DNA of 39,322 nt. Source: Methylobacterium variabile. Lineage in GTDB: Bacteria > Pseudomonadota > Alphaproteobacteria > Rhizobiales > Beijerinckiaceae. Positions 27,889 through 35,718 of the stretch are shown one piece after another. Location of the stretch: the NCBI RefSeq assembly GCF_001043975.1, contig NZ_LABY01000029.1, forward strand, positions 1-39,322, written 5' to 3'. The notes beneath the pieces are model-generated. The model saw only the letters and a program-made list of their open reading frames with translations. It searched no databases and had not been told where the DNA came from. Numbering within the stretch: position 1 is the stretch's first letter; each line of letters begins with the position of its first letter. The position numbers were made by a program, and so were the translations under genes.

Positions 27889-27916
27889 CCCGGTCCCGCA
27901 ACGACCGGACGACGGA

Positions 27917-27963
27917 GACGCGAGAGCGGGCCGCCTCACGCCGAGGCGGCCCGCTCTCGCGTC
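27917..27963 (+). terminator. 21-bp perfect hairpin after glmS
   Basis: Bases 27917-27937 pair perfectly with 27943-27963 around the loop acgcc, starting 29 bases after the glmS stop. The arm includes GACGCGAGAGCGGGCCG. It is very stable but followed by gggaggt, not T's. Confidence 0.65.
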
Positions 27964-28176
27964 GGGAGGTCGCCGGTCGTACCCGCCATCAGGGTGCCAC
28001 GAATTCTTCGGATTCGCTCGATGTCATTTAGCCGGGATTAACCAAAAGCCCTCTCAATACGAGAGCTTAAGGTTGATCCTTTCCTAAGCGGCCGATCTCG
28101 CCGGCCCGCCGCGCTTCCCTGCGCCGGCGGTCGGCCGGGCGGGTCCGTGCGGGAACTGCCATCGAGTACAGGCCGC

Positions 28177-29271
28177 ATGGACCTCGTCGCGTATTCGTCC
28201 GGGCGCCTCGCCCCGGGCTCCGTCCGTCGCCGCCGCCGCAACCGGCGGGTCCTCCTCGCCACCGTGCTGGCGGGCATCGGCGCCGCCGGCGGCTTGATGC
28301 CGCGCGAGGAGCCCCAGCCGCCGGTCGCGGCGGCTTCGGCGCAGACCGAGTCGGTCGCGCCGGGCCGTCAGGCCGGAATCGCCCCGGCCGAGCTCGGCTG
28401 GATGCTCGCGCCGCTGCCGACCCCGGGGCGCGAGACGGCGACCTTCGTCCGGGAGGCTCCGGCCGAGGCAGCCCTGCTGGTCGCAGCCGTGCCGCCCGCG
28501 ACGGAGCCCGTAGCCGCGCCGCTCCCCGAGGCGCCGCGCCTCGCCGAGGCCGGGCCTTCCATCCCCCAGCCCCTCGCCGCCATCCCCTTGCCGGTACCGC
28601 GTCCGCCCGAGCTGCGCCCGTCGCCGGCCGTGCTGGCGACTCGCGCGCCGCGGCGCCCGGTCCAGGCCGTGGCCTCGACCCAGAGCGTTTTCCGCGCCGC
28701 GCTGCCGGAGGAGCCCTCGCTGCTCGACCGGATCTTCGGGGGAGGGGGCGAGCGCGCCGCGCCGGCCCAGACCCTCGCCTACGCGGCGCCGGGCGCCCTC
28801 GAATCCGCCCCGCGCCAGCGCCTCAGCGCCAGCCCGGGCATCGCGGTCTACGACATCAGCGCCCGCGTGGTGACGCTGCCGAGCGGCGAGACGCTGGAGG
28901 CGCATTCGGGCCTCGGGCCGCACATGGACGACCCCCGCAACGTGCACCTGAAGATGCGCGGCGCCACGCCGCCGGGCACCTACGACCTCACCGAGCGCGA
29001 GGCCCTCTTCCACGGCGTGCGCGCCATCCGGCTCAACCCGGTGGGCGGCAGCGGCGCCATCCACGGACGGGTCGGGCTCCTCGCCCATACCTACATGCTC
29101 GGGCCCAGCGGCGCCTCGAACGGCTGCGTCTCGTTCCGGAACTACGACCGCTTCCTGCAGGCCTTCCTGCGGGGCGAGGTGCGCCGCCTCGTGGTGGTGC
29201 CGGGCGCCGGCGCCAGCGACCTGCCGCGCATCGGCCGGGGCGGCCCGTCGGACCGCTCCGCCCGAGGCTGA
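28177..29271 (+). CDS. DUF2778 (L,D-transpeptidase-like) membrane-anchored protein
   Basis: This 364-residue protein starts with a strongly basic stretch (RRRRRNRR), then one membrane helix (VLLATVLAGIGAAGGL, about 25-40), a 190-residue Pro/Ala-rich linker and a C-terminal DUF2778 domain (about 225-350). The domain shows YDISARVVTLPSGETLEAHSGLG and the catalytic pair H296 and C317 in AIHGRVG and SGASNGCVSF, the H...S-x-G-C layout of L,D-transpeptidase-related enzymes. It may act on peptidoglycan cross-links. Some DUF2778 proteins (Tlde1) are type VI effectors, but here the anchor and linker suggest a housekeeping envelope role. A GTG at 28147 is an alternative start. Confidence 0.8.
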   Translation: MDLVAYSSGRLAPGSVRRRRRNRRVLLATVLAGIGAAGGLMPREEPQPPVAAASAQTESVAPGRQAGIAPAELGWMLAPLPTPGRETATFVREAPAEAALLVAAVPPATEPVAAPLPEAPRLAEAGPSIPQPLAAIPLPVPRPPELRPSPAVLATRAPRRPVQAVASTQSVFRAALPEEPSLLDRIFGGGGERAAPAQTLAYAAPGALESAPRQRLSASPGIAVYDISARVVTLPSGETLEAHSGLGPHMDDPRNVHLKMRGATPPGTYDLTEREALFHGVRAIRLNPVGGSGAIHGRVGLLAHTYMLGPSGASNGCVSFRNYDRFLQAFLRGEVRRLVVVPGAGASDLPRIGRGGPSDRSARG

Positions 29272-29285
29272 CGACGAGCCGGGAT

Positions 29286-29309
29286 CTCCGGGGGGCTCGC
29301 CTCCCGGAG
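29286..29309. terminator. bidirectional hairpin, convergent gap
   Basis: CTCCGGGGGG (29286-29295) pairs with 29300-29309 (one G-U) around a ctcg tetraloop. It lies in the 57-base gap between the DUF2778 gene and the minus-strand transglycosylase stop, where a shared terminator is expected. Confidence 0.5.
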
Positions 29310-29328
29310 CCTGCTCACGTACCGCCGC

Positions 29329-30117
29329 TCATTCGCCGTCGATCTTGGACCCGATCAGCGCGATGGCGCGCTGGTAGACCGAGGCGGCGTTCCAGCCCTG
29401 GATCGCCGCGAAGTTCGGCTCGCCGGGCTGGTAGCCGGCGCCGGCGCGCCAGCCATGGGCCTTGAGGAAGTTCGCGGTCGAGGCGAGGGCGACCGAGACG
29501 TTGTCGAGGCTGCCGCCGGTGCCGTAGTTCAGGACGCTCTTCGGCAGGAACTGGGTGTGGCCGACCTCGCCGTGGGCCGCGCCCCGGGTGGCGGCGGTCA
29601 GCACGCCGCGGTCGACCAGGGTCAGGGCGGCGTAGAGCTGGTCGGTGAAGAAGGCCGAGCGGCGGCAATCATAGGCGAGCGTCGCCACCGCCGAGAGGGT
29701 GTTGACGTTGCCCTTCACGGCGCCGAAACCCGTCTCCATGCCCCAGATGGCGAGGAGCGGCCCCGGCGGCACGCCGTAGCGCTGCTCGATCGAGTCGAAC
29801 AGGGCTCCTTGCGAGCGCTTCAGGGCCCGGCCGCGGGAGATGATCGCCGGCCCGCCGCGCTTGGCCAGGAACTGCTCGAGGGACAGCTTGAAGCTCCTCT
29901 GGCCCCGGTCCGCCGCGATGGTGGCGGACGAGTAGGAGGTGCCCATCAGGGCCGAGATTGCGGCCGGGCTGGCGCGCCCGCGGGCCTCCTCGGCGAACTC
30001 GCGCTTCCAGGACTCGAATCCGGCGGCCGAGTTGCCGCACTGCGCCGCCTCGGCGCCGCCGGCCAGCACCGCGAGGCCCGCGGCGATCAGGGCCCGCCCG
30101 TAACCGCTTCTGGTCAT
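29329..30117 (-). CDS. MltB-like lytic murein transglycosylase
   Basis: This 262-residue periplasmic peptidoglycan-cleaving enzyme is of the SLT_2/MltB family. It has a signal peptide (MTRSGYGRALIAAGLAVLAGGAEA, cleavage near 24) without a lipobox cysteine, so it is soluble. The catalytic Glu128 lies in LLAIWGMETGFGAVKGN, with later family motifs GHTQFLP and SVALASTANFLKAHGW. The PG_binding domain found in many homologues is absent. The ATG at 30117 has AGGGAG upstream, and an alternative start 24 codons earlier would bury the signal peptide. Confidence 0.9.
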   Translation of the reverse strand: MTRSGYGRALIAAGLAVLAGGAEAAQCGNSAAGFESWKREFAEEARGRASPAAISALMGTSYSSATIAADRGQRSFKLSLEQFLAKRGGPAIISRGRALKRSQGALFDSIEQRYGVPPGPLLAIWGMETGFGAVKGNVNTLSAVATLAYDCRRSAFFTDQLYAALTLVDRGVLTAATRGAAHGEVGHTQFLPKSVLNYGTGGSLDNVSVALASTANFLKAHGWRAGAGYQPGEPNFAAIQGWNAASVYQRAIALIGSKIDGE

Positions 30118-30381
30118 CCAACACTCCCTCTGAGCCGCGCCGCAGGCCCTGGGACGTCGGACCGTCGCGGCTCCCATTCCGGTTTTCATGCCTGCCCGAT
30201 GGGCGATGCTACAGTCCGGCCGTCTGCGGAATCTTTACGGCGGGAATGCAACTCACCCTGATCCCGGCCGGCCGTCCCGCGGGAACGCACGACCGGGACC
30301 GTTCACCGGTATGTAGTCCCGGGGGCGGGAGAGCGAGGATGAAAGCCCGCGGGCGTGACCTTCCGGCCACGCCGGGCCGGA

Positions 30382-31260
30382 TCAGGCGGCGAGCCCGAAG
30401 ATCGCCCGCGCCTCGGCCGGGCTGGCGGGGGCGCAATCGAGATGGGCGAGCAGGCTCACGGCCTTCTCGACCAGGGCGGCGTTGCTCGGGGCGAGCTGGC
30501 CCCGCGACAGGTAGAGGTTGTCCTCGAGCCCGACCCGGACGTGGCCGCCGGCGGTGGCGGCGAGGGCCACCATCGGGAACTCGGCCCGGGAGATGCCGAA
30601 GCCCGACCACACCGCGTCCCGGGGCAGGCGGTCGCGCATCTGCAGCAGGGTCTCGGGCGTCGCCGGCGCTCCCCACGGGATGCCGAGGCAGATCTGGAAC
30701 AGCGGCGGGGAGGCGAGGTGCCCTTCGGCCAGGAGGTGGCGGGCGAGCTCGATCTGGCCGAGGTCGAACACCTCGATCTCCGGCTTCGCTCCCGCCTCCC
30801 GGATCAGGGCCCCCATCGCCCGCAGGTGGGCCGGGGTGTTCATGAAGGCGTGCTCGCCGAAATTCATCGTCGCCACGTCGAGGGTGCAGATCTCCGGCCG
30901 CAGCGCCGTGACGTGGCGGGTGCGCGCCTCCGGCGAGGCGAGGGTCGTGCCGGGTCCCGCCACTGCCGGGTCGGGGTCGCCGGCCACGTACCGCCCGCCG
31001 GCACCGGTGGTGAGGTTGAGGATGACGTCGGCGTTCCGCTCGCGGATGCGCTCCACCACCTCGCGGTAGAGGGCGAGGTCCATGCTGGGCCTGGCCGTTT
31101 CCGGGTCGCGGACGTGGATGTGGACGATCGCCGCCCCGGCCTCCGCCGCCTCGAGGGCCGATTGCGCGATGGCCCGCGGGCTCACCGGCACGGCGGGGTT
31201 CTTCGCGGGCGTGTCGAACGAGCCGGTGAGGGCGCAGGTGATGACGGTCTTGCGCGACAT
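30382..31260 (-). CDS. beta-keto acid cleavage enzyme (BKACE, DUF849)
   Basis: This 292-residue TIM-barrel, zinc-dependent enzyme family condenses a beta-keto acid with acetyl-CoA and releases acetoacetate and a new CoA ester; the prototype is 3-keto-5-aminohexanoate cleavage enzyme. The metal ligands H47 and H49 (VHIHVRDP) and the acidic pair E246-D247 (VRVGLEDNLYL) are present, as are TGSFDTPAKNPAVPVSP and NLTTGAGG. The residues that set substrate choice vary within the family, so the natural keto acid cannot be named. It follows the SDR gene by 11 bases, which fits a two-step oxidise-then-cleave route. Confidence 0.9.
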   Translation of the reverse strand: MSRKTVITCALTGSFDTPAKNPAVPVSPRAIAQSALEAAEAGAAIVHIHVRDPETARPSMDLALYREVVERIRERNADVILNLTTGAGGRYVAGDPDPAVAGPGTTLASPEARTRHVTALRPEICTLDVATMNFGEHAFMNTPAHLRAMGALIREAGAKPEIEVFDLGQIELARHLLAEGHLASPPLFQICLGIPWGAPATPETLLQMRDRLPRDAVWSGFGISRAEFPMVALAATAGGHVRVGLEDNLYLSRGQLAPSNAALVEKAVSLLAHLDCAPASPAEARAIFGLAA

Positions 31261-31271
31261 GGATCCCCCCC

Positions 31272-32030
31272 TCAGAGCATGCCGCCGTCGACCACCAAGG
31301 TCTCGCCGGTGACGTAGGCCGCGCCGGCGGCGAGGAAGAGCATCGCCTCGGCGATGTCCTCGGGCTTGGCGAGGCGCGCGAGCAGCGTCCGCGACACGGT
31401 CTCGGCCTTGCGCGCCTCGGGCCAGGCTTCCGTCCAGGGCGTCTGGACTAGGCCCGGCGCGACCGCGTTGACCCGCACCTCCGGAGCGAGCGCCCGGGCG
31501 AGGCTGCGGGTCAGGTTCACCAGCCCCGCCTTGCTGGCCGAGTAGGCGATGCTCGAGCCGCGCCGCCCGAGACCCGCCACCGAGGCGGTGTTGACGATGG
31601 CACCCTTGGCTTGGCGCAGGGCCGGCGCCGCCGCGCGGGCACAGCGATAGGGGCCGACGAGGTTGGTCGAGAGGATCGTCTGCCAGAACTCCTCGGTCAT
31701 CGCGTCGAGGTCGGTGAACTCGATCGGCGTGGTCGAGGCCGGGGTGCCGGCATTGTTGATGAGCACGTCGAGGCCGCCCAGCGCGTCGATGCCACGCGCG
31801 ACCATGCCTTCCGCTTCGCCCGGCACCGCGACGTTGCCGGGGAGCGCCCGGACCTTGAGCCCCTCGGCAGCAAGGCGCGAGGCGGCCTCGGGCCCACGGC
31901 CGTCCTCGGCCAGATGGTTGAGCACCACGTCGGCGCCGCAGCGCGCGAACAGGGTGACGGCGGCGAGGCCTATCCCCGAGGCGCCGCCGGTGACGAGCAC
32001 GCGGCGGCCGTGCAGATCCGCACTGATCAT
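31272..32030 (-). CDS. short-chain dehydrogenase/reductase (SDR)
   Basis: This 252-residue classical SDR has cofactor motif TGGASGIG (14-21), NNAG (92-95) and catalytic S150 and Y163-x3-K167 (AYSASKAG). It ends with the usual YVTGETLVVDGGML. It would oxidise a secondary alcohol, plausibly a beta-hydroxy acid, to the ketone used by the adjacent BKACE. This link is inferred from gene order, not sequence. The start ATG at 32030 is 14 bases from an inverted repeat resembling an IclR operator. Homology to carnitine dehydrogenase (a different family) is absent. Confidence 0.92.
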   Translation of the reverse strand: MISADLHGRRVLVTGGASGIGLAAVTLFARCGADVVLNHLAEDGRGPEAASRLAAEGLKVRALPGNVAVPGEAEGMVARGIDALGGLDVLINNAGTPASTTPIEFTDLDAMTEEFWQTILSTNLVGPYRCARAAAPALRQAKGAIVNTASVAGLGRRGSSIAYSASKAGLVNLTRSLARALAPEVRVNAVAPGLVQTPWTEAWPEARKAETVSRTLLARLAKPEDIAEAMLFLAAGAAYVTGETLVVDGGML

Positions 32031-32042
32031 TGAACTTTCCAC

Positions 32043-32065
32043 CCTGCGAAATGTTGTTTCGCGGG
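32043..32065. promoter_or_regulatory. putative IclR operator upstream of SDR-BKACE
   Basis: CCtGCGAAAtgttgTTTCGCgGG is an inverted repeat with six-base inner arms (32046-32051 and 32057-32062), extended by matching outer bases. It is 13-35 bases upstream of the SDR ATG, where it would overlap the promoter. The TTTCGCG half recurs before the ABC transporter genes. Confidence 0.5.
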
Positions 32066-32157
32066 AGAGTGGCAGGAGCGGACGGAGCTTGTCCAGCTTC
32101 GTGTGCGCATCCGGGGTGCGCCTGCGGCGCAGGCTTCGCCCGGCCTGCCGCGCGCCC

Positions 32158-32982
32158 TCAGTCGACGATCCCGAGCGCCCGCATGCGCGCGATGGTCTCG
32201 AGCAGCTTCGGGCCGGTGTCGCGGCGCAGGACATCCTCGGTGAGCAGGAAGGCCGGGCCGCTGATGTTGACCGCGAAGTGGCCGCGGCCGCCGGGGGCGT
32301 GGATCGGGGCCGCGACGGCGTTGATGTCCTGGTGCCAGATGCCGATGCCGACGCAGAAGCCGTGCTCGGCGATCTCCTGGGCGCAGCGGCGGTAGGTGCG
32401 GTCGAGCCGGCCCGCATCGGCGCCGTCGCGGCGCAGGCGGGTGAAGAGGGCGCTGCGCTCGCCCTCGTCGAGGCTCGTCAGCGTCGCCATGCCCATGGCG
32501 CTGCGGGCGAGCGGCAGGCGGAAGCCGACCTCGCTCGACAGCACGATGCGCTGGCCCTGGCCGCGCCAGAGCTGGACGTAGACGCTCGACAGCCCGTCGA
32601 GGAGGCCGAGGGCGACGTGGGCCTGCACCGCCGTGGCGAGGTCCTGCAGGAAGGGCTTCACCATCTGCGGGAACGAGTTCTGCCGCAGGAAGGCGGCGCT
32701 CAGCGCCAGCACGGCGGGGCCGAGGCCGTAGCGCTCGCCCTGCGGGTCGTGCACCAGGTAGCCGAGGGACAGGAGCGTGTGGGTCAGGCGCGAGACCGTG
32801 GGCTTCGGCAACCCGGTGCGGGCGGCGATCTCGCGATTGCCCAGCATCTCGGCCGCGTCCCGGAAGGCGCGCAGGACCTGGAGGCCACGGGCGAGGGCCG
32901 TGACGAACTGCCGGTCGGAATCCTCGGTCTCCGCCGGGTCCTGGGTGATCGCGCCGGCGCGCGCCGCCATCGCCTGTGCCAT
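32158..32982 (-). CDS. IclR family transcriptional regulator
   Basis: This 274-residue protein has an N-terminal winged helix (about 25-85: FVTALARGLQVLRAF, NREIAARTGLPKPTVSRLTHTLLSLGYLV) and a C-terminal IclR effector domain (LGPAVLALSAAF, VQLWRGQGQRIVLSSEVGFRLPLARSAMGMATL, EHGFCVGIGIWHQDINAVAAPI). It sits between the SDR-BKACE genes and the divergent transporter and probably controls both in response to the transported substrate or an intermediate. The ATG at 32982 is preceded by GGGGGGAGG, a strong ribosome-binding site. Confidence 0.92.
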   Translation of the reverse strand: MAQAMAARAGAITQDPAETEDSDRQFVTALARGLQVLRAFRDAAEMLGNREIAARTGLPKPTVSRLTHTLLSLGYLVHDPQGERYGLGPAVLALSAAFLRQNSFPQMVKPFLQDLATAVQAHVALGLLDGLSSVYVQLWRGQGQRIVLSSEVGFRLPLARSAMGMATLTSLDEGERSALFTRLRRDGADAGRLDRTYRRCAQEIAEHGFCVGIGIWHQDINAVAAPIHAPGGRGHFAVNISGPAFLLTEDVLRRDTGPKLLETIARMRALGIVD

Positions 32983-33062
32983 GCTGCCGCCTCCCCCCTT
33001 TCCCCGCGGCCGGGGCCCCGGGGCGTCATAAGGTGACCGGACGACGCCGGCTCGGCAACTTG

Positions 33063-33089
33063 TTTCGCGATGCGGATCATCATTTCGCG
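33063..33089. promoter_or_regulatory. putative IclR operator upstream of ABC transporter
   Basis: TTTCGCG occurs twice in direct orientation (33063-33069 and 33083-33089), 20 bases apart, about two helical turns. The first copy reads TTGTTTCGCG, identical over 10 bases to the site upstream of the SDR gene. It lies between iclR and the transporter, which have divergent starts. Confidence 0.45.
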
Positions 33090-33204
33090 TCTTGACCGGT
33101 CCCGGACGGGGATGCACTGTCGGTCTAAGGCGGGCGACGACCCGCCGGCGACGCCGAACACGGCGCGCCGTCAAGAACCGGAAACGCCAGTTCAGGAGGA
33201 CGCC

Positions 33205-34443
33205 TTGGTCAAGACCCTCGCGCGCATCACGGCCGCCGGCCTCGTCGCCCTGGCGGCCTCGACCGCGCTCGCCGCGCCGATGAGCCTGAAGATCGCCTTC
33301 GTCGATCCGCTCTCCGGCGGCGGGGCCAGTACCGGAGAGGCCGGGCTGAAGACTTTCCAGTTCATGGCCGAGCAGCTCAACGCCAAGAACCCCGACCTGA
33401 AGCTCGAGGTGACCGGCTACGACAACAAGCTCAACCCGCAGGAGAGCCTCGTCCAGCTTCAGAAGGCGATCGATTCCGGCGCCCGTGTGGTCGTGCAGGG
33501 CAACGGCTCCTCGGTCGGCGCCGCGCTGATCGACTTCGTCGGCAAGTACAACGATCGCAATCCTGGCAAGGAGATCATCTATCTCAACTACGCCGCGGTC
33601 GATCCGGCGCTGACTAACGCCAAGTGCAACTACTGGCACTTCCGCTTCGACGCCAATTCCGATATCAAGATGGCGGCCCTGACCAACTACATCAAGGGCA
33701 AGCCCGAGATCAAGAAAGTCTACCTCATCAACCAAGACTACTCGCACGGGCACGCGGTGCGCACCGCCGCCCGGGCGATGCTGAAGGAGAAGCGGCCCGA
33801 CATCCAGATCGTCGGCGACGAGGTGGCGCCGTTGCAGAAGGTCAACGACTTCTCGCCTTACATCGCCAAGATCAAGGCGGCCGGTGCCGACACGGTGATC
33901 ACCGGCAACTGGGCGCAGGACATGGCGCTGCTGCTCAAGGCGGCGGGCGATGCCGGGCTCCAGGCCAACTTCTACACCTATTACGGCGGCGGCAGCGGCG
34001 GCCCGACCGCGATCAAGCAGGCCAACCTGCCCGACCGGGTCTTTCAGATCGCCGAGGGCTACGCCAACGTCGACTCCAAGGCCGGCCACGACTTCGAGAC
34101 CGCCTTCCGCGCCAAGACCGGCCAGGAGCTGACCTATCCGCGGGTCGTCAACCTGATGAACATCCTGGCCAAGGCGACGCTCACCGCCAAGTCGACCGAC
34201 CCGAAGGCGATCGCCAAGGCGATGGACGCGATTCACAACGACACGCTCTACGGCAAGGACAGCTTCATCCGGCCGGACGACCACCAGATCTTCCAGCCGA
34301 TCTACATCTCGCGCTTCGGCCCGGTCGACACCTCCAAGGTCCTCGACAGCGAGAATACCGGCTGGGGCTGGACCGGCGCCGGCGAGGTGAGCGCCCAGGA
34401 GACCCTGCTGCCGACCACCTGCAAGATGGACCGGCCGAGCTGA
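33205..34443 (+). CDS. ABC transporter substrate-binding protein (branched-chain amino acid type)
   Basis: This 412-residue periplasmic type I binding protein is of the LivK-like family. The signal peptide is VKTLARITAAGLVALAASTALA, with mature start near APMSLKIAFVDPLSGGGASTGEAG, the ligand-domain beginning. The start is a TTG at 33205 with AGGAGG just upstream; no ATG lies nearby in frame and upstream codons are not signal-like. The family binds amino acids, amides, aromatic acids and many other compounds. With the SDR and BKACE genes across the regulator, the ligand is more likely a hydroxy- or keto-acid than leucine. Confidence 0.88.
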   Translation: MVKTLARITAAGLVALAASTALAAPMSLKIAFVDPLSGGGASTGEAGLKTFQFMAEQLNAKNPDLKLEVTGYDNKLNPQESLVQLQKAIDSGARVVVQGNGSSVGAALIDFVGKYNDRNPGKEIIYLNYAAVDPALTNAKCNYWHFRFDANSDIKMAALTNYIKGKPEIKKVYLINQDYSHGHAVRTAARAMLKEKRPDIQIVGDEVAPLQKVNDFSPYIAKIKAAGADTVITGNWAQDMALLLKAAGDAGLQANFYTYYGGGSGGPTAIKQANLPDRVFQIAEGYANVDSKAGHDFETAFRAKTGQELTYPRVVNLMNILAKATLTAKSTDPKAIAKAMDAIHNDTLYGKDSFIRPDDHQIFQPIYISRFGPVDTSKVLDSENTGWGWTGAGEVSAQETLLPTTCKMDRPS

Positions 34444-34764
34444 GCCGATACGAGTGGCATCCCAGGATAATGGGGTGCCCTTTACGCGGCGCGAATGAAC
34501 CGGCCTGAACCACCGTTTCCCGAACGACCCAAGAGAAGCGGAGGGAGATCCGGGATCCAGCAGGGAAAGCGCCGCGAAACGGCTCTATCTTTGCGGCATT
34601 GCAGACAAGCGGTCGCTTCGTGAAATTTAGTTGCTGGATCCCGGATCTCCTTCCGCTGACGCTCCAGCCGTCCGGGAAAGGGCGGGGTTGAAACAGCCCG
34701 GGCCGGCGGGTTTTCCCACCCGGTCACCACCAAGACAGCGCCCCGCACCGGCAGGAGACCCCGC
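34444..34764. other. 321-base non-coding gap inside the transporter operon
   Basis: No frame here looks coding. The stretch contains the long inverted repeat at 34537-34657 and, near 34752, the ribosome-binding site of the first permease gene. The remaining permease and ATPase genes are overlapped tightly, so this gap is the only break in the operon. Confidence 0.7.
34537..34657. repeat. 26-28-bp inverted repeat enclosing 69 bases
   Basis: The arm 34537-34562 pairs with 34632-34657. The inner 19 bases (34544-34562 with 34632-34650) are perfect and the outer nine include one G-U. The 69-base interior has its own short complementary segments (gccgc/gcggc). It could be a small MITE-like element, an intra-operon attenuator or a processed RNA structure separating high binding-protein expression from lower permease expression. 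Confidence 0.7.
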
Positions 34765-35718
34765 GTGCTCGAACTCGTCATCGTCTCGACGCTGAACGGC
34801 GTGCTCTACGGGATGCTGCTCTTCCTGATGGCGAGCGGCCTGACCCTGATCTTCAGCATGATGGGCGTGCTCAACTTCGCCCATGCCAGCTTCTACATGC
34901 TGGGCGCGTTCTTCGGCTATCAGATCAGCCGCTTCACCGGGTTCTGGGTCGGCCTCGTCGCCGCCCCGGTGCTGGTCGGGGGCCTGGGCGCGCTCGTCGA
35001 GCGCTACGGCCTGCGCAACGTCCACCGCCACGGCCACGTCCCGGAGCTGCTCTTCACCTTCGGCCTCGCCTACGTGATCGAGGAGGTGGTGCAGATGGTG
35101 TGGGGCAAGCTGCCGGTCGACTACCGCGTCCCGGCCGCCCTCGACTTCCCGGCCTTCACGGTCTTCGGCACCAACTATCCGGCCTACAAGCTGTTCATGC
35201 TGGTGATCTCGGTGGCGATCTTCATCGCCCTGCTGGTGGCCCTGACCCGCACCCGGGTCGGGCTGATCATCCAGGCGGCGCTGACCCACCCCAACATGGT
35301 GGCGATGCTGGGCCACGACGTGCCCAAGGTGTTCATGCTGGTGTTCGGCGTCGGCACGGGCCTGGCCGCGGTGGCGGGCGTCATCGCCGGGCCGGCGCTG
35401 GTGACCCAGGCCAACATGGCGGGCCTGCTCGGACCGATCCTGTTCGTGGTCGTGGTCGTCGGGGGCCTCGGCTCGCTCACCGGTGCCTTCGTGGCCTCGC
35501 TGCTGATCGGGCTGGTGCAGACCTTCGCCATCTCCCTCGACGTCTCGGTCGCCAGCGTCCTGCGCGCCGTCGGCATCGACGCCGCGCCATCGGGCGGCGT
35601 GCTCGGCGACCTCTGGAACGTGACAATCGCCCAGGTCGGGCCGATCATCCCCTACCTCCTGCTGGTCCTCGTGCTGATCGCGCGGCCGACCGGCCTGCTC
35701 GGGAACCGCGAAGCATGA
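34765..35718 (+). CDS. branched-chain-type ABC transporter permease (LivH-like)
   Basis: This 317-residue inner-membrane protein has about eight helices. It starts LELVIVSTLNGVLYGMLLFLMASGLTLIFSMMGVLNFAHASFYMLGAFFG, the LivH signature, and later has a GGLGSLTGAFVASLLIGLVQT segment and the LLVLVLIARPTGLLG end. The start is the GTG at 34765 with aggag seven bases before it. It overlaps the next permease gene as ATGA. Confidence 0.92.
   Translation: MLELVIVSTLNGVLYGMLLFLMASGLTLIFSMMGVLNFAHASFYMLGAFFGYQISRFTGFWVGLVAAPVLVGGLGALVERYGLRNVHRHGHVPELLFTFGLAYVIEEVVQMVWGKLPVDYRVPAALDFPAFTVFGTNYPAYKLFMLVISVAIFIALLVALTRTRVGLIIQAALTHPNMVAMLGHDVPKVFMLVFGVGTGLAAVAGVIAGPALVTQANMAGLLGPILFVVVVVGGLGSLTGAFVASLLIGLVQTFAISLDVSVASVLRAVGIDAAPSGGVLGDLWNVTIAQVGPIIPYLLLVLVLIARPTGLLGNREA

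Noticed and set aside
29958..30845. Possible plus-strand gene across the MltB-BKACE gap
   Set aside because: The translation is low-complexity Arg/Pro/Gly-rich and overlaps two secure genes on the other strand.
31272..32030. Carnitine degradation (carnitine dehydrogenase + BKACE)
   Set aside because: Carnitine dehydrogenase belongs to the 3-hydroxyacyl-CoA dehydrogenase-like family, and the partner here is a classical SDR.
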